64,000 nucleotides of DNA, from positions 23,112,531 through 23,176,530 of the forward strand of contig JABBOT010000007.1 in assembly GCA_016165875.1 (NCBI GenBank). The letters are read 5' to 3'. The notes under the pieces were generated by a model, which was not told where the DNA came from, made no database searches, and was given only the letters and a program-made list of their open reading frames with translations. Position 1 is the first letter of the stretch, and every line of letters starts with the position of its first letter. This document shows positions 47,601 through 59,402 of the stretch, in pieces. Position numbers and translations under genes: made by a program. The DNA is from Acanthopleura granulata (lineage: Eukaryota; Mollusca; Polyplacophora; Chitonida; Chitonidae).

Positions 47601-48767
47601 TAACAGCAGTTTCACAGGAACTGGTTACAGACTTTTGTAATAATCAATTTTGTTGTAAGTTTAAATTTGACTTCATTAGTTTTTCCATTGCTTTTTTTTT
47701 TTCCATGAACTTTCTTTGAACATAGGGCTGCTTATAAAATTTCCCAGTTTTTTTGCACAAGAACTTTGTTACTGGTGCTGACTGGACACCTCTAGTTTAT
47801 TGCGTAAATGTTGATGTTAAATTCTTGCAGATCACTTAATTCTATAGGCTTATAATTATGTATTTTTGTGAATTGTCACAGGAGTTAGACAGAAACCATA
47901 CTTTGATGTTGAGAACATTAAAAAGGGCCAAGGAACTTGAAGGCAAAAGCACTCAGGTATGTGTGAGTTTGGCTGGAGTTTTGCAAGAGTTTGTCCTGTT
48001 CTTTATCAGTTCTTCTCAGACACTATGGCATGCTTACAAAGGGAACTTGGCCTTCATGCAGAACTTACCCTGAGTTCAAACACCACTATCATTGATCCTG
48101 TACATAGTATAATGCAAAGTTTCTCAGCACAAACACTGTTTTCTTGAGTTGTGGAACGTTGTAATTTCTCACCTTATTTGTGGGCCTTCATAATATTTTG
48201 CGCTTTGTTTCTTTTTTTCTTTTTCCTATTTGTACCTGACTTTTTGTCTATTTTTTTTTAAGACTGAAGAGCCTTTACTTGAGAAGGGAGAATCCAAACC
48301 TTGGGATGGGGTCACATCAGAAGCTGATAGAACAGGACGTAAGCATGTCTGCCAAGAGGTGGAGAAGTTTTTACGACCTCCGAAGTACAACACATAGACA
48401 TGTAATAAGAAAAGTGATTGAGCTAAAATTAACCAGGGGGCCCTGGTCTTCTTTGTTCTACATGTGCTAGAGTTGTTCACTTAAAAGGGAAATTTAATTT
48501 CTTTCAACAGACTTTCCACCACCATTGCCTTCTATTTAAATTTGTGTTCTACTTATAATTCACATCATAATGAATCCCGTCGTAAGTTACGATCCCAGGG
48601 ATCGATACTATGGCAATAACATGAGCAGAAAGTGAAGGAGCTCGTCAGATAGATTTATGGCTTGTACTGACACATATGTACATATATACATCTTGTTTTT
48701 TGTAGCTAAATTCCCAGTGTATGAAGGCATGGAGACCACACCGGGCATGAAGTCCAGGAAGAGTTGA
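44626..48767 (+). CDS. NDUFAF2: NDUFAF2 homolog (complex I assembly factor 2, mimitin), six exons
   Basis: Coding exons: 44626-44755, 45075-45164, 47164-47204, 47882-47956, 48263-48338 and 48706-48767. All introns are GT-AG, phases agree, and the 474-nt sequence gives 157 residues (human 169). The NDUFA12/B17.2-like family is shown by GQDHLGNRYF (30-39), RWVEP (53-57) and VPVEWEAWLRGRRDDPPTQE (68-87). The N-terminus is basic and free of acidic residues, fitting mitochondrial import. The protein is a chaperone for late assembly of respiratory complex I in the mitochondrial matrix. The start at 44626 is the first ATG in the frame leading into ILKNLRNSL. The C-terminal third (exons 4-6) is weakly conserved in the family, so the last exons rest more on splice signals and open frame. 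AATAAA at 49024-49029 may be its polyadenylation signal. Confidence 0.92.
45165..47163 (+). other. NDUFAF2 intron 2
   Basis: A 1999-bp intron that carries a complete SINE (46303-46668). The remaining introns are 319, 677, 306 and 367 bp and contain nothing recognised. Confidence 0.85.
46303..46668 (+). mobile_element. tRNA-derived SINE, second family
   Basis: It starts with box A-like GGCAGGGTGGTTAGAGCG and box B-like GGGGTCAATCCC. Its body of about 300 bp includes GGACTCCTCGTCGTCAT, and it ends GACGTTAAACCCAATCATAC with an ACATAC-rich tail. The element at 59091-59402 is the same family in the opposite orientation. It sits in the sense orientation in NDUFAF2 intron 2. Confidence 0.8.
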
Positions 48768-50390
48768 CACAAGGTGGACTTGAGAGCTCCCAATTGAAGA
48801 GCTCTTCTCTGTAGTTAGGTCAGAGATTGTCTGTTAAAAAAACGTTGTTGATTTTGACTCTCTGGCTCTGTAGGAGTATGTGCTTGTTATGGAAGTGGGA
48901 GCTCGAAGTATATATCAGATTGGAGAGTGTACATACAAGACAGCATGGGCCTATGACATACTCTGTATTGAACGTATGTGTTGAAGGCCCTTACCAGCAT
49001 AACATATGGAGATATTATTGTAAAATAAAGTACCAGATTTGCACCCAAAAGAAATCACCTTTTTTGGGGGGAGTCACAAATATTCAGGTTCAGTGATGAA
49101 GTAAGCATACCAAGTCCTTGAATCTGTATGGTAGAAATTTGTGTGGGATGTTAACAATTAAAAGCTGCAAATTATCCCCATTGTACAATCTGTTTCATTT
49201 TGTATGAATAAGAAGGAAGTATTTGTGGGCAGAATGAGATGGTAAGTGTTTTCCATGTTCTTGTAATAACAGTAAGTTTTTGTCAGTGATGTGTTAAAAT
49301 TGTCTTACTAGCAATTCATGAAGTTATTTTAGTAGAGATAATTACATGGGGAAATACCTTGAATAATGTCATGTTCTTCGAGAAACATCGACATGTAGCT
49401 AAGTATTTAGATAGCCAAGTTTAAAAACTCATAACAATATCTTTCAACCTTTTTTCATTAAACAAAGGTGATGAGACAGTTGCAAATTCATTTAGCAGTG
49501 GACATGAATACTGAGTAAGAGTATCACTTTTCTGTAAATGTTTCTATCACAGTTGATATGTACGTATTCGCTAAGAGATACAAACATCACATTGTGGCCT
49601 TTCTTAATTATGCAATCTTTGATTCCAGTCTTTTTTGACTAATAGAGGGGTTGGGTGACCCAGTTTTGACAGCCATTCTTAAGTGCTGTGGCTATACCAG
49701 CTCATGTTAACAGGATTAGGGCCTACAATATGGCTGGCTGGCTGTTACTCTCCTAGTTTGAGGATCACCAATTGCAGCCCCTCTATAGGCCCTTAGAAGT
49801 CTTAATACTGAGTTCCAAGGTATCGTTGAAAATAACGATGAAAATGTTTTAAGTAGGGGTTACTGAAAAATCATTGCAACTTTGGTTGAACCTTCACTGT
49901 TGAAAGACAATAAGAAGTCCAATATTTGACTGTTTGTTTTCTTGAGATCGACTCGCAGAAATCCGTTTTGTAAATAGTGCGTTGAATGTAGTATGTTCAC
50001 ACGGGTCGAATAAAGGGGAATAACTCTAAAAGGCAGCTGGAGAAGGCCACGACTAACCAAATCCAGTTCCCGCTAGCTCGCAGGAGGTTTGTCAAGTGCG
50101 GTGATCTACTGCACAGAGTTTTTTTGGTTTGTTTTGTTTTTTTTTTAGCTTGACATCAGCAGTATTTCAGACATACAGATGGGCATCGTGGTGAAGATCA
50201 CAGCTGCATGCTGGAGCTTCGAAACAAAGGAAACAGTCCTAAATGGTGAAGATGCTTTTCTCTAGGATCACTCAGTTTGGGGAAAACATCACGAAATGAC
50301 TGGATGTCGTGCCATGTGACTGCACTAAACCTTTGTCAAGCAACTGCCAATGAACAGAGCAAGACTGACTATTGATTCTGGAGATATTCA
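48768..50390. other. NDUFAF2 3' end and unassigned DNA
   Basis: Probable 3' UTR to about 49.05 kb, then nothing firmly recognised. An open stretch at 50153-50253, after a T-rich tract ending in AG and before GTGAAG, resembles an exon by splice signals only; no family match supports it. Confidence 0.4.
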
Positions 50391-50637
50391 TTTATTTGAT
50401 AGGAGTTTTCAAGAATTTTCACTGATACGATAGCGTCCGCCATTATGGTAGGAGGAAACTGGGAAGATTCCCAGGTGAAATCCACCACCATCCACAGACT
50501 GATTGACAAATCTTTCCAGTTACAGCTGGAGTGAAAACCGGCATAAGCATGACTTAGACTCATCTCGAGCCCACCGATGAGAAGCTTGTGAGTCATTTTT
50601 CTTCGCTAGCACCCCGAACCACTCGTCCAGGGAGGCG
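50391..50637 (-). mobile_element. SINE copy, reversed
   Basis: It starts with an ATTTATTTGAT tail, continues through CCGCCATTATGGTAGGAGGA and ends in a tRNA-like head (on the minus strand, GGACGAGTGGTTCGGGGTGC). The body is diverged from the copy at 36756. Confidence 0.65.
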
Positions 50638-50707
50638 CTTGTCATCATTATTGTAGAAGTGACGGCAAGGAACAGTGTTGAAGCAAACACATATTGAATA
50701 ATTAAGC

Positions 50708-50853
50708 AGATTTATTTCATTGGCTTTACGGTGTGCTCGAGAATATCTCACATATATGAGGGCGGCCACGTTGCTGGTGGACCTTCGTCTGTATGGCCGG
50801 AGAGGAAGCCAGTGTCAGCCAGACAAACTCACAACGACTGCATTAGAGAAAGG
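50708..50853 (-). mobile_element. SINE copy, reversed and internally deleted
   Basis: GCTTTACGGTGTGCTCGAGA, GGGCGGCCACG and CCGGAGAGGAAGCCAG match the reversed family of 36756, with the middle missing. Head sequence (CTCACAACGACTGCATT) is at the right end. Confidence 0.65.
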
Positions 50854-52458
50854 CTGGCTTGACAGACACAATGCAACCATTCAAATAGGAATACTGTGAA
50901 TGACCTAAAATTTCAGCCATAACAATGCATCTTAGAGGCAAGAAAATGTTATAAAATGTTGTTTTTGGCGCTAAACAATTACATTTTCTCCAGTCAGATA
51001 TCATCCCACCTTCCAAGCACAACACCTTCCTAGAATCAGGAAAAATGAGCAACTTAATCATGGACGAAATTTTGGCTCAGTTAGGGTGATACATAGTCCG
51101 AGGTTGCTCAGACGTTGAAATTTGCATTAGAAATGACGTGGGCGCTCAAATTTCATGTCTATCCTCAACCGTGCAGCAATGCAGTCTTTCAGACCGGCCG
51201 TCTACTCCCGCGAAACAAACCTCACATGGGCCTAAACTGTTATAAAACTCCTCCTTGGAAACATACATAACTACATAACATGTTCTTTAGTTCATATAAG
51301 GTAGATTTACAATTTGAGACTGGCATCTGGGAGTGATGACTGCTAGAAATCTGCCCGTTGTTGTTAACCGTTCAAGTGTTTTAAGCGAACCAAGAGGGAG
51401 TCATTTTGGATTTGCTTTAGGTGGGCAATACTAATTTAGATAGGTAAATAAAATGGTATGTAGTCAAGGTTTCCGGAGAGTAGTTTTACTAAGGTTTTAG
51501 GCTCATGTTAGACACGTTTCTTGGATGTGAAAAGCTGGTCTAAAAGTCAGACCGCACTGCCGCACAGTAGAGTATAGAGCAGGTCTCAGACATGGACATT
51601 TGAGCGTCGCTGGCCACTGCGTCATTTGTAATGCCAATTCGAAGGTCTCAGCAACCTCTGACTAGGTAATACAGTAATAGAATCAGGATGGGGGAACTGA
51701 TCAAGACCAGAATTCCAGATTTAACTTGAAAAATGTTTTTTATTCACTGGTCCCAAATTGTAGTTATACAAATTGACACACACCTGTTCAGTGTGCAGTA
51801 TATGAATATTTAAAACCAAACAGCAAATACTGAAGTTAAAAGCTGAAAAAAAAAAAAAACGCACATATTTCTAATATTAAAACAAGCTAACATTTTCAAG
51901 AACGAAATGTAGGGCTTTCAGTTATAGCAACTTCAAAATCATACAGGCAGATAAACATGTTAATCAAAGCGTAACAAAATGACAGCACATATGCTCACTA
52001 TGACAAACATTTATTCACAAGTCAAATGTATTGTTCTGTCGGTATAAATTTCAAAAACCTTTCAAATTTACATCTGTGAGACGACCAATTTGACACTTGG
52101 TCCACACTAGAAAACAAAAGGGACTCCATTATTGTTCCCTTTCTAAGGCCCATTTGTTCCCTGTTAAATAAATCTATGTGCCATGTCATTTCATTAGTAT
52201 TCATATTAATAGAATATTGCTGTAGGCTAATGAATGTTTGGTGACGACAAGGGTCGTCTTGTTCTAGCAACTTGTGTCTTTCTTCCATTAGAATAAGAAA
52301 AGATAAGCTGAAGTCTGAAGCACATCAAATATACACAGTTTTCTCACTTTTTTGTTTATTTCTATAACACTGTTGCAAGATTTAAAGAATTAAAACCAAC
52401 TGTGGTGGATACTGTATTCTCATCCAGTGTTGTGTGTTTTTTGATGTGGGCGCTGGTA
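50854..52458. other. Unassigned DNA and SMIM15 3' UTR
   Basis: The part next to SMIM15 probably contains its 3' UTR. AATAAA signals on the minus strand lie near 52009-52014 and 51736-51741. No other feature is recognised. Confidence 0.45.
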
Positions 52459-52689
52459 TCAGTCAGCTTTTTGTCTCTTAGCTTTGGCAATGTTCGCTTC
52501 TCGCTTTGCTTTCCGCTTCTTTTCCTTCTCCTGATTTTCAATTTGTTTCGCTAACTGCCAGGCCAGTATAGCACTTATGACAAAAAAAGGAGACAAGCAC
52601 AGAAGGACATAGTAGATAAAGTCCCAAGGATTGGTTGCAGCCCATTTTACAACACTTTCTAGGGTTTCTCTCCAATCCCAGCCAAACAT
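52459..52689 (-). CDS. SMIM15: SMIM15 homolog (small integral membrane protein 15)
   Basis: A single coding exon of 76 codons; human SMIM15 has 74. The start MFGWDWRETLESVVKWAATN corresponds to the family start, in which MF is followed by W and then VV.WAA. One membrane segment (about residues 24-44, FIYYVLLCLSPFFVISAILA) is followed by WQLAKQIE and a highly basic tail with NIAKAKR near the end, all conserved in the family. The molecular function is not known in any animal. The tail is Lys/Arg-rich and probably helical on the cytosolic side. It converges on NDUFAF2, as in human. A CA-run of ATG-proximal sequence (ATCCAAG before ATG) suggests the 5' UTR is spliced, but the upstream exon was not located with certainty. 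Confidence 0.93.
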   Translation of the reverse strand: MFGWDWRETLESVVKWAATNPWDFIYYVLLCLSPFFVISAILAWQLAKQIENQEKEKKRKAKREANIAKAKRQKAD

Positions 52690-53700
52690 CTTGGATCACA
52701 CAGTTTTCTTCTTTTAACTTTGATGAAGGGAATAATGAAAATCTGCAACAGATTAAAAACGACACTGACAAAAACGTCTATCTCACGATCTCAGAAAGGC
52801 TGGCCACAATAAATCTTCACTGCACTATCTCGGAGGAATCTAATCGGTTAGTTCTAACAAATGGAAAATGCCAAGGGTAACTGATGATAAACTCTTCCAC
52901 ATGTTAATAACAGGCTTTCATCAGCTGTAGACCTAGTTCAACAAGTCAAACATTCCACTGCTATTCTCTGACCATGTAGGCCAGCAGTGTCACATTTGAT
53001 GACTTAACCCTGAGAACCACATGACAGTTTCATGACATCTATAGAATGAAATTACCTAAGTCGATATCTGCCTTTGTGTCTAAAAAGAACATTATCTGGC
53101 TTCAATTTGAAACATGGAGTATTAGTTTTACCTTCTGAACAAAATCAACTGATCATTAACTGTCACGACCACAACACCATGTCTTGTGTCATTTAAAATT
53201 GAAACCAATCAAAACCATAACCTGTATGTTAAAAGCCTGACCTTTACAAAAAAAAAAAAAAAAAAAAAAAACTCGGACTTGACTCGGACATGTCTTTAGC
53301 AGATTTTATTGCCATGAAGTATCACTGGCATTTAACATCGACTAAGTAGAAGATAGTCAGATATTTGTATTAACCGGAGGTGAAATCGCCGAACGATTCT
53401 GCCGCGGTGGATGGCGCTTCGAAGCGGTGACTACTGTAGACCAGACTCATTGTTTATACTGGTGCAAGACAAGCAACGCGACCGCCAACGATCTTCGTGT
53501 AACTTATACGATCACCTAAGAGGCACTGGGCTAAAAGTGCTGTTCGCCTCCTATTATCAAACCTCCACAGCAGATAAGCGGAAAATGTACTGTCCGAGAC
53601 TGCGAATAGCCCCACGCCTCCGACAGTGTACTGAGCAGTAAAACAACTTGCCTTATTACTAGACGTTTTATATAAGTACACTGTATAAATCATCTAACCA
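52690..53700 (-). promoter_or_regulatory. Probable SMIM15 upstream and promoter region
   Basis: The segment at 53380-53640 is richer in CpG (for example CCGCGGTGGATGGCGCTTCG) than its surroundings and may contain the promoter and a non-coding first exon. An A24 run lies at 53248-53271. This is position and composition only. Confidence 0.35.
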
Positions 53701-56317
53701 CAAACAGCCCCGCTGGTACATGTAGTAGAGGGAAAAAACAAGCACAATTTGAAATCAAAGTTGAGGCCTGTTTTCGCTAAGCCCGGCATCATTAAATGTC
53801 CAACTTTCGTCATGGGAAAGTTTGCAGGTTGTGTGAAACAATATTAATCTATACAGTGAGAAGTGGTTGAACAATGCCACTCACCAACAAGTGAACTTGC
53901 TTGTCGAATAACTGAAGTCTGTCTACGAAAACCCGCCTGTCTTGTAGTATTTACGGATTTGTTTATCATAGTCACAGGACACCATTCGGTCATGAAAGTC
54001 AACCCCTGTACACTTCTAGTATCCAAAGGGACCTAACACAGATAACATGACATTCGTGTTTACTGCACGATTTGTGTTTATTGCACAACTCGTGATGGAG
54101 AAAGAAGGGTGCTTATGTCGCCTTTGGAGGGTATATCATCTGGGTAGGAAATTTGCACGTCCCCACGCTTTTACTGCTCACTTACAATAAGTCGTCGACC
54201 ACGCTTGTGGCTGTTCGCACAGTCTTCGTTGAAGACAAAGTTGTTTTCCACCAATCTGGTTTGCCTACATATGAGCGTTATAAGATTCATATTATTTCTG
54301 ATTCATTTCTCCGAACTATACACAGCCCTCAGAACAGAATTATTGTTTAGTCTACCTACACAAATAGCTTTAAATGAAATACAGTTTTATGACAGTATGG
54401 CAAATAGAAATGCAAGTCAGGTAATGTTTTAAAAAAAAAAAATCCAACAATTTATTAGGGCGTCTGTAAGAGTTTTCAAACATAATGTTTACAGACATAC
54501 CACATATTTTTCTTTCCTCATAGGCATACCACCTTGAAATATAACCTACTTGTGTAAAACTGTCGTTTTCGTACTGTATATATAATTTCTCTTATATTAT
54601 TTCACTTATTTGATGTATGTAAACGTTAAAGACAAAATCATACGGTGTTTAGTATTTTCAAATAGGCCTACACTTGTGTTGATTGCTTATGTTATATTTA
54701 CCGTTACATACATGTATGTGTTAAAGTTGGAGAAGGGGGTTTTAACAAGTTTATTGAACATCCCGCAAGATTAAACTAAACATATGGGAAAAAAAAACGA
54801 AGAACATAGGATGTTGCTAAAAAAGAATTAACAATTAAGGCTTTGAAAACGATTTTTAAATGATACGTGGTTAAGTACAAGTGAAGAAAAACATCCGGGT
54901 TATCTAGTGCCATACCAAAACTAGTGAAATTTTCGTATGAAGCACTTTTATTTTATACAAGTAATGATAGGAATCAATATTCAGATTAATTTTGACTATA
55001 TGCCGCCTTAAGCATTTGCTGAAATACTCTGATTTGAAGAAATAATGTGATGAGTTCCACTCCACATAGATTTCATTATTATAATAACAGCGCATTCACA
55101 TTGCTGCTGAAAATGAAATATTTCTATTTGGTCGACGGTTTGGATACACGGTGTATGTTTAAGCACTGTATTTTTCACACTATCTTTCAATACTGTATTT
55201 ATGAGTTAAATCCAAAATGAGATTTCATTTTGTTTGTAAGGTTGTATTCGGCTGTGAGAGCTGCATTATAGAGGCATTGTATGGCTGTTGCATTTGAATC
55301 ATAATGTGTAAACAGACTGTCGTAGAAAACGGCTTTGTTATGTTGTGAATAAAAGCGGTCTAATCACGGGTGGCTGGTGGTACGATCGTTTTTCCAAACC
55401 GCGAGCATTATGTAACAGTTTATCAGCTCATACATGTAGTAATTAAAGGGCCGGCACGGCTGCTGTGGAATACAATAAATTACGGATAAATCCAAAGAGA
55501 TAACACGTGAGCAAGTTCATGTTGTAATAATACAACCGCAAACTGAAGAGTGTCCGTGAAAAGTGTATTTAACCAATACGTTAAGAAAGATGTCAGCGAA
55601 TTCTACGGTTCTGTTCTCTTCACAGGTATTCACTAGCAGATGATCGTGCGCGTGAGAATACTCTATACATTATACATACACGTGGGAACTTTGTATAGCA
55701 TCCAAATTGTATTCCAGGTATAAATGTACTATATAGCTGCGAAAATCCAATGCGAATAAAACTGATTGTTGCTGCTCTCTTTTATATTCTGTCACTTGAC
55801 ACGGTTGGGATAGCGATGGTGTCGTGCTGCACTATAAACTCTCGGTTTTCTATTGATTTTTTTAAACGGAGTCCACATACTCTGTTGGCTGATGTACGGA
55901 TTGTAGTATCCATATGAAATGACATGGGTCTGCTCTCCTCTGGAACTTTGGGGTAAGAAGTTTAATTCTCTGAAAGGTCCTCGACTCTTATGCGTCCCGA
56001 TTTTCTCAGTCTAATGTTTAAAATGTGAAGGCTAAAAGTCCACAGCGTCAGCCAAGGACCATCGCAGTTCCCAAGCAGAATTTTTCTGGACAGGAAGCCA
56101 GAAAGATGAAACGAGATGCAGGACAGTTATATACGGCTACATTGATTATTCACCTGCAAGGACTTTGGTGGATGACAAGTGAGGGCAGGGAATGGAAGGG
56201 GATGGGGTATGGGACAGAAGGTGTGTGTGTGGGGGGGGGGGGGGGCGTACCCTGATGTGACTATATTTCGATTCCATTTAACCTTGGGTGTTTGTTTCAT
56301 TGAATCTAGTATTGGCG
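53701..56317. other. Unassigned non-coding DNA
   Basis: AT-rich, with short chance ORFs and a G15 run at 56231-56245 after a GT run. No exon, RNA gene or repeat family is recognised. Confidence 0.6.
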
Positions 56318-56640
56318 GATAGTTCCATTCAGTCATTTCGAGTTTACTCCATTGAAGTATGTCAGCAGTTGGTTCCATTGAAGCACTGGAACTTTGTCAC
56401 ACTGAAGTCTGAGAACTTAATTGTTCCCTGAAGTATTTGAAGTTTGTTCCATTGAAGTATTTGAAGTTCTTTCCATTGAAGTTTTGTGACTTTGTTCCAT
56501 TAAGTTATTGAGAAGTTGTTCCACTTGAAGTATTGTTTGTTTACTCCAGTTAAAATATTGGGACTTAGTGCGTTTAGGTGTTGAGAGTTTGCTCCTTTGA
56601 AATGTTGGGGCTTGTCCTCTTCTAACCTTCGGACTTTGGA
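56318..56640. repeat. Degenerate minisatellite, about 24-bp period
   Basis: About 13 units of the form TTCCATTGAAGTATTTGAAG plus four bases follow each other with 60-90% identity. The cleanest units lie at 56430-56500. Confidence 0.85.
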
Positions 56641-58195
56641 CTCAACCATAATTACATACATTTCTTCGCCTAATTATATTATACCTTATGCGAGAGCGCA
56701 ATATTTTACCTTTAGAGAGAAATTAAAATAATCGCTTTACACTTCAAGCACTGTTTGAAAATTGCTATTCAGAAAGCGGTTTCGATGTTCAAAACAAGCT
56801 TATACTGGAAGATGCACGGCATTTAAACTTACCGTTTTATAAATGCTACAGAGCTAAGTCACGCGCCTGTGTGTGATACATATGGGCCCATCTCTGCTGT
56901 TTGTTGGATCACTATTGACCCCCGGACCCACTTAGTCCGTCGTCACACGGAGGTGTTAGCGATATATACCAGGTGTATTATCCCTGACTCCCGCCGTTGT
57001 ATAAACTCTCTTGCCATCTTAAGAGAACAAGTCTTTACTCAGAATATCCGTGCGTGCTCAAGTCTATGGGAAGAACTATCTATACACAGTCGCTTTGTTA
57101 AACCCCTTTTTAACCACTGTTTACTTTGTCAAAGAGACTTCACTTATATATGAAGTCTCGCTTGTACAATATCGACTGCTCAGTATACACACGTGCATGT
57201 ATGTATAGGCCAATAATGAGCACACTGAATGTAGGCCTATATTGCATTTCTTATCGGTTGTTTAATTATCATCTGTTCGTGTGGTGTGATTTGCTTAAGT
57301 ATAGTTTTTTTATGGTGAAATAGTTGCCTGTTGTATGTCTGTATGTTCTGTTCTCTTAACTGATACATGTCCGTCCAGTTTTCACCTGGATTGGATTTGT
57401 CAATGTTAAATCCCCAATTTAAATGAAATGTCGCCCTTTAGAAGTCGACGTGCAGTTTTAGACGTTTTTTCAATGCGGGAAAAACTTGATGGAAGAAGTC
57501 GATGTCAACCTTTGAAACTCGCGTTTTGATTGGGCCGAATTTCGGCAGAACCATATGTGTAGAGAACGTCCGGTTTCCAGAGTTTAGTACTGCAATTCTG
57601 GTTTATGTTTGTTATGGTTTGAAAGTTGGAGGCTATTTTAAATTCACATATATTCATGTAATACGTGGAGTACACATTCAGTTTGGTTAACACTTTACGA
57701 TGCATTTGGGAAATAGCATTTTCATAAGAAGGAAAAAAAGAGCTCAATACTTTTTCAGACGAATCGCTATTTATCGTGATGTTTAACCAGATCTGTGTTT
57801 GGATTCGAACCACATCATATCTGCATCCTAACCCCATTCCCCTCAGTATGTACACATGGACGCACACCCCTCTGTTCTGAATGTAAAAAAGACAGTTATA
57901 TGCATCTGGAAACCTAATTCCGTATAACTGTTTTGTAAAGTTTGTATTTGCAGCGGAAGTATTCCTAACTATTATGAAATGTTTAGTATTGCACGACAAA
58001 ACTATGACAAAATGTTTCCATATTTATCCACTGGTGATTATCTCGAAATATGATCCACCCTGCCGCATGCCTTCATTCAGGTGGCCACATTTTATATAAC
58101 TATCATATTTCCCCATATATAAAGAATCCTGATGAAGTGACACAAATGTTCAATAATGTGACATTTAAATTGCAAGATCCTGCATTTCGTTGGTC
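56641..58195. other. Unassigned non-coding DNA
   Basis: It contains the longest open frame of the window (57999-57505, minus, 164 codons). That frame has no domain, signal peptide, conserved motif or splice context that I recognise. I treat it as chance or, at best, an unknown ORF. Confidence 0.5.
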
Positions 58196-58372
58196 ATTTC
58201 CAGACTCATGCTGACTTCCTCTCCAGCTGTACATGGGAATTTAGCATCTTGCGGATCGTCGTGGGTTTTTTTCGGAGCTCTGTCCGGTTTCCATCCACCA
58301 TAATGCTGACCGCCGTCGTATAAGTGAAATATTCTTGAATACGACGTAAAACACCAATTACATAATCAATAA
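58196..58372 (+). mobile_element. SINE copy lacking its head
   Basis: CTGACTTCCTCTCC, CACCATAATGCTGACCGCCG and AATACGACGTAAAACACCAA match the body and tail of the family at 36756. The tRNA-like head is missing. From 58373 to about 58590 a second, poorly resolved SINE-like piece follows, also ending in ATCAATCAAATAAAT. Confidence 0.75.
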
Positions 58373-58654
58373 ATTGCTGGCCGTTAGAGTTCGGGTGCCT
58401 CACTTCAGACAGCAAACCCTAGACCACTGAGGTGCTTGGCATGGTCGAATCCAGTGGTAACTCCACTGGAGGGTTGTTGGTCACCAGAGAGGCGACGCCT
58501 GGTGGTTTCTTTCTTGCTTAGTCATAAACCTGGTGTCCGTCATGAAAATAAAACATTTCCCAGAGTAAAACATTGTACATCAATCAAATAAATTTTCCCA
58601 TCCGCGTCCTGTTATGTCTGGTGTACTGTTTTAATAGGTCGTGCATGGTATGTA

Positions 58655-58828
58655 TACTGTCTTTGAAAATACGTGGGAATGTCTGCCAGTAACCTGTGGA
58701 GGATCGTGGCTTTTCCCTGTGCTCTGCCCGGTTTCTTCCCATGCACCATGATGATGGCAGCGGTTGGTATAACTGAAATATTCTTGAGTCCGGCGTAAAA
58801 CAGCAATCAAATAAATCAATCAGTAAAG
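58655..58828 (+). mobile_element. SINE copy lacking its head
   Basis: TACGTGGGAATGTCTGCCAG, GCTCTGCCCGGTTTCTTCCC and GTCCGGCGTAAAACAGCAAT with an ATAAATCAATC tail; same family as 36756. Confidence 0.75.
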
Positions 58829-59090
58829 TCATTTCCACGCCACTCAAACAGGTCATCCATACAATAAAATGGACGCTCTACTGTTTTACATTATCATAGA
58901 TTTTTCTCAGACAAAGCCTTTTCCGTTTTGGCCTTTAAATCAAAAGAATCTATACCTGTATAGATTCAAGTTCTATGTACGTAGGTCTATGTAAAAACAG
59001 CTCAATGTGGTAGGTTTTATACTGTTTTGTATGTGAATGTATGTATGTATGTAGGGCTTTTACGTTGTTCTCAACAATTTTTCAGTCACA

Positions 59091-59402
59091 TGACGACGAG
59101 GAGTCCTTAAAGTGTATATACACTATGTCATCCTGTGGTAGGGCCAGCCCATGCCGCCAGAGTGCTGCTGCAACTGGAACATCATGACGAAGACACCAGA
59201 CATGGCACTCCACCCAGTCACATTATACTGGCACCGGGCCGACCAGCCCTGTTTCCTTGCTCTAGCCTCTCAGTGCTGAGCACCAACCGAGGCAACAAGG
59301 GGTACCATTTTTAAAATCTTTTGTATGACCCGACCTTGGATTGATCCCGGAGTCCGACCTCGAGGCGGACGCTCTAAGCACTCCAGGCCACCGAGGTGGT
59401 GG
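59091..59402 (-). mobile_element. tRNA-derived SINE, second family, reversed
   Basis: On the minus strand it begins with box A-like GGCCTGGAGTGCTTAGAGCG and box B-like CCGGGATCAATCCAAGG and runs to GGACTCCTCGTCGTCATG, collinear with the element in NDUFAF2 intron 2. It is shorter at the 3' end. Confidence 0.78.

Noticed and set aside
50153..50253. Extra exon downstream of NDUFAF2
   Set aside because: Splice-like ends and an open frame only; the NDUFAF2 frame already ends with a stop at 48767, and no homology supports another gene.
57505..57999. 164-codon minus ORF as a gene
   Set aside because: It is the longest frame, but has no domain, no start context and no sign of exons around it; chance in AT-rich DNA is enough.
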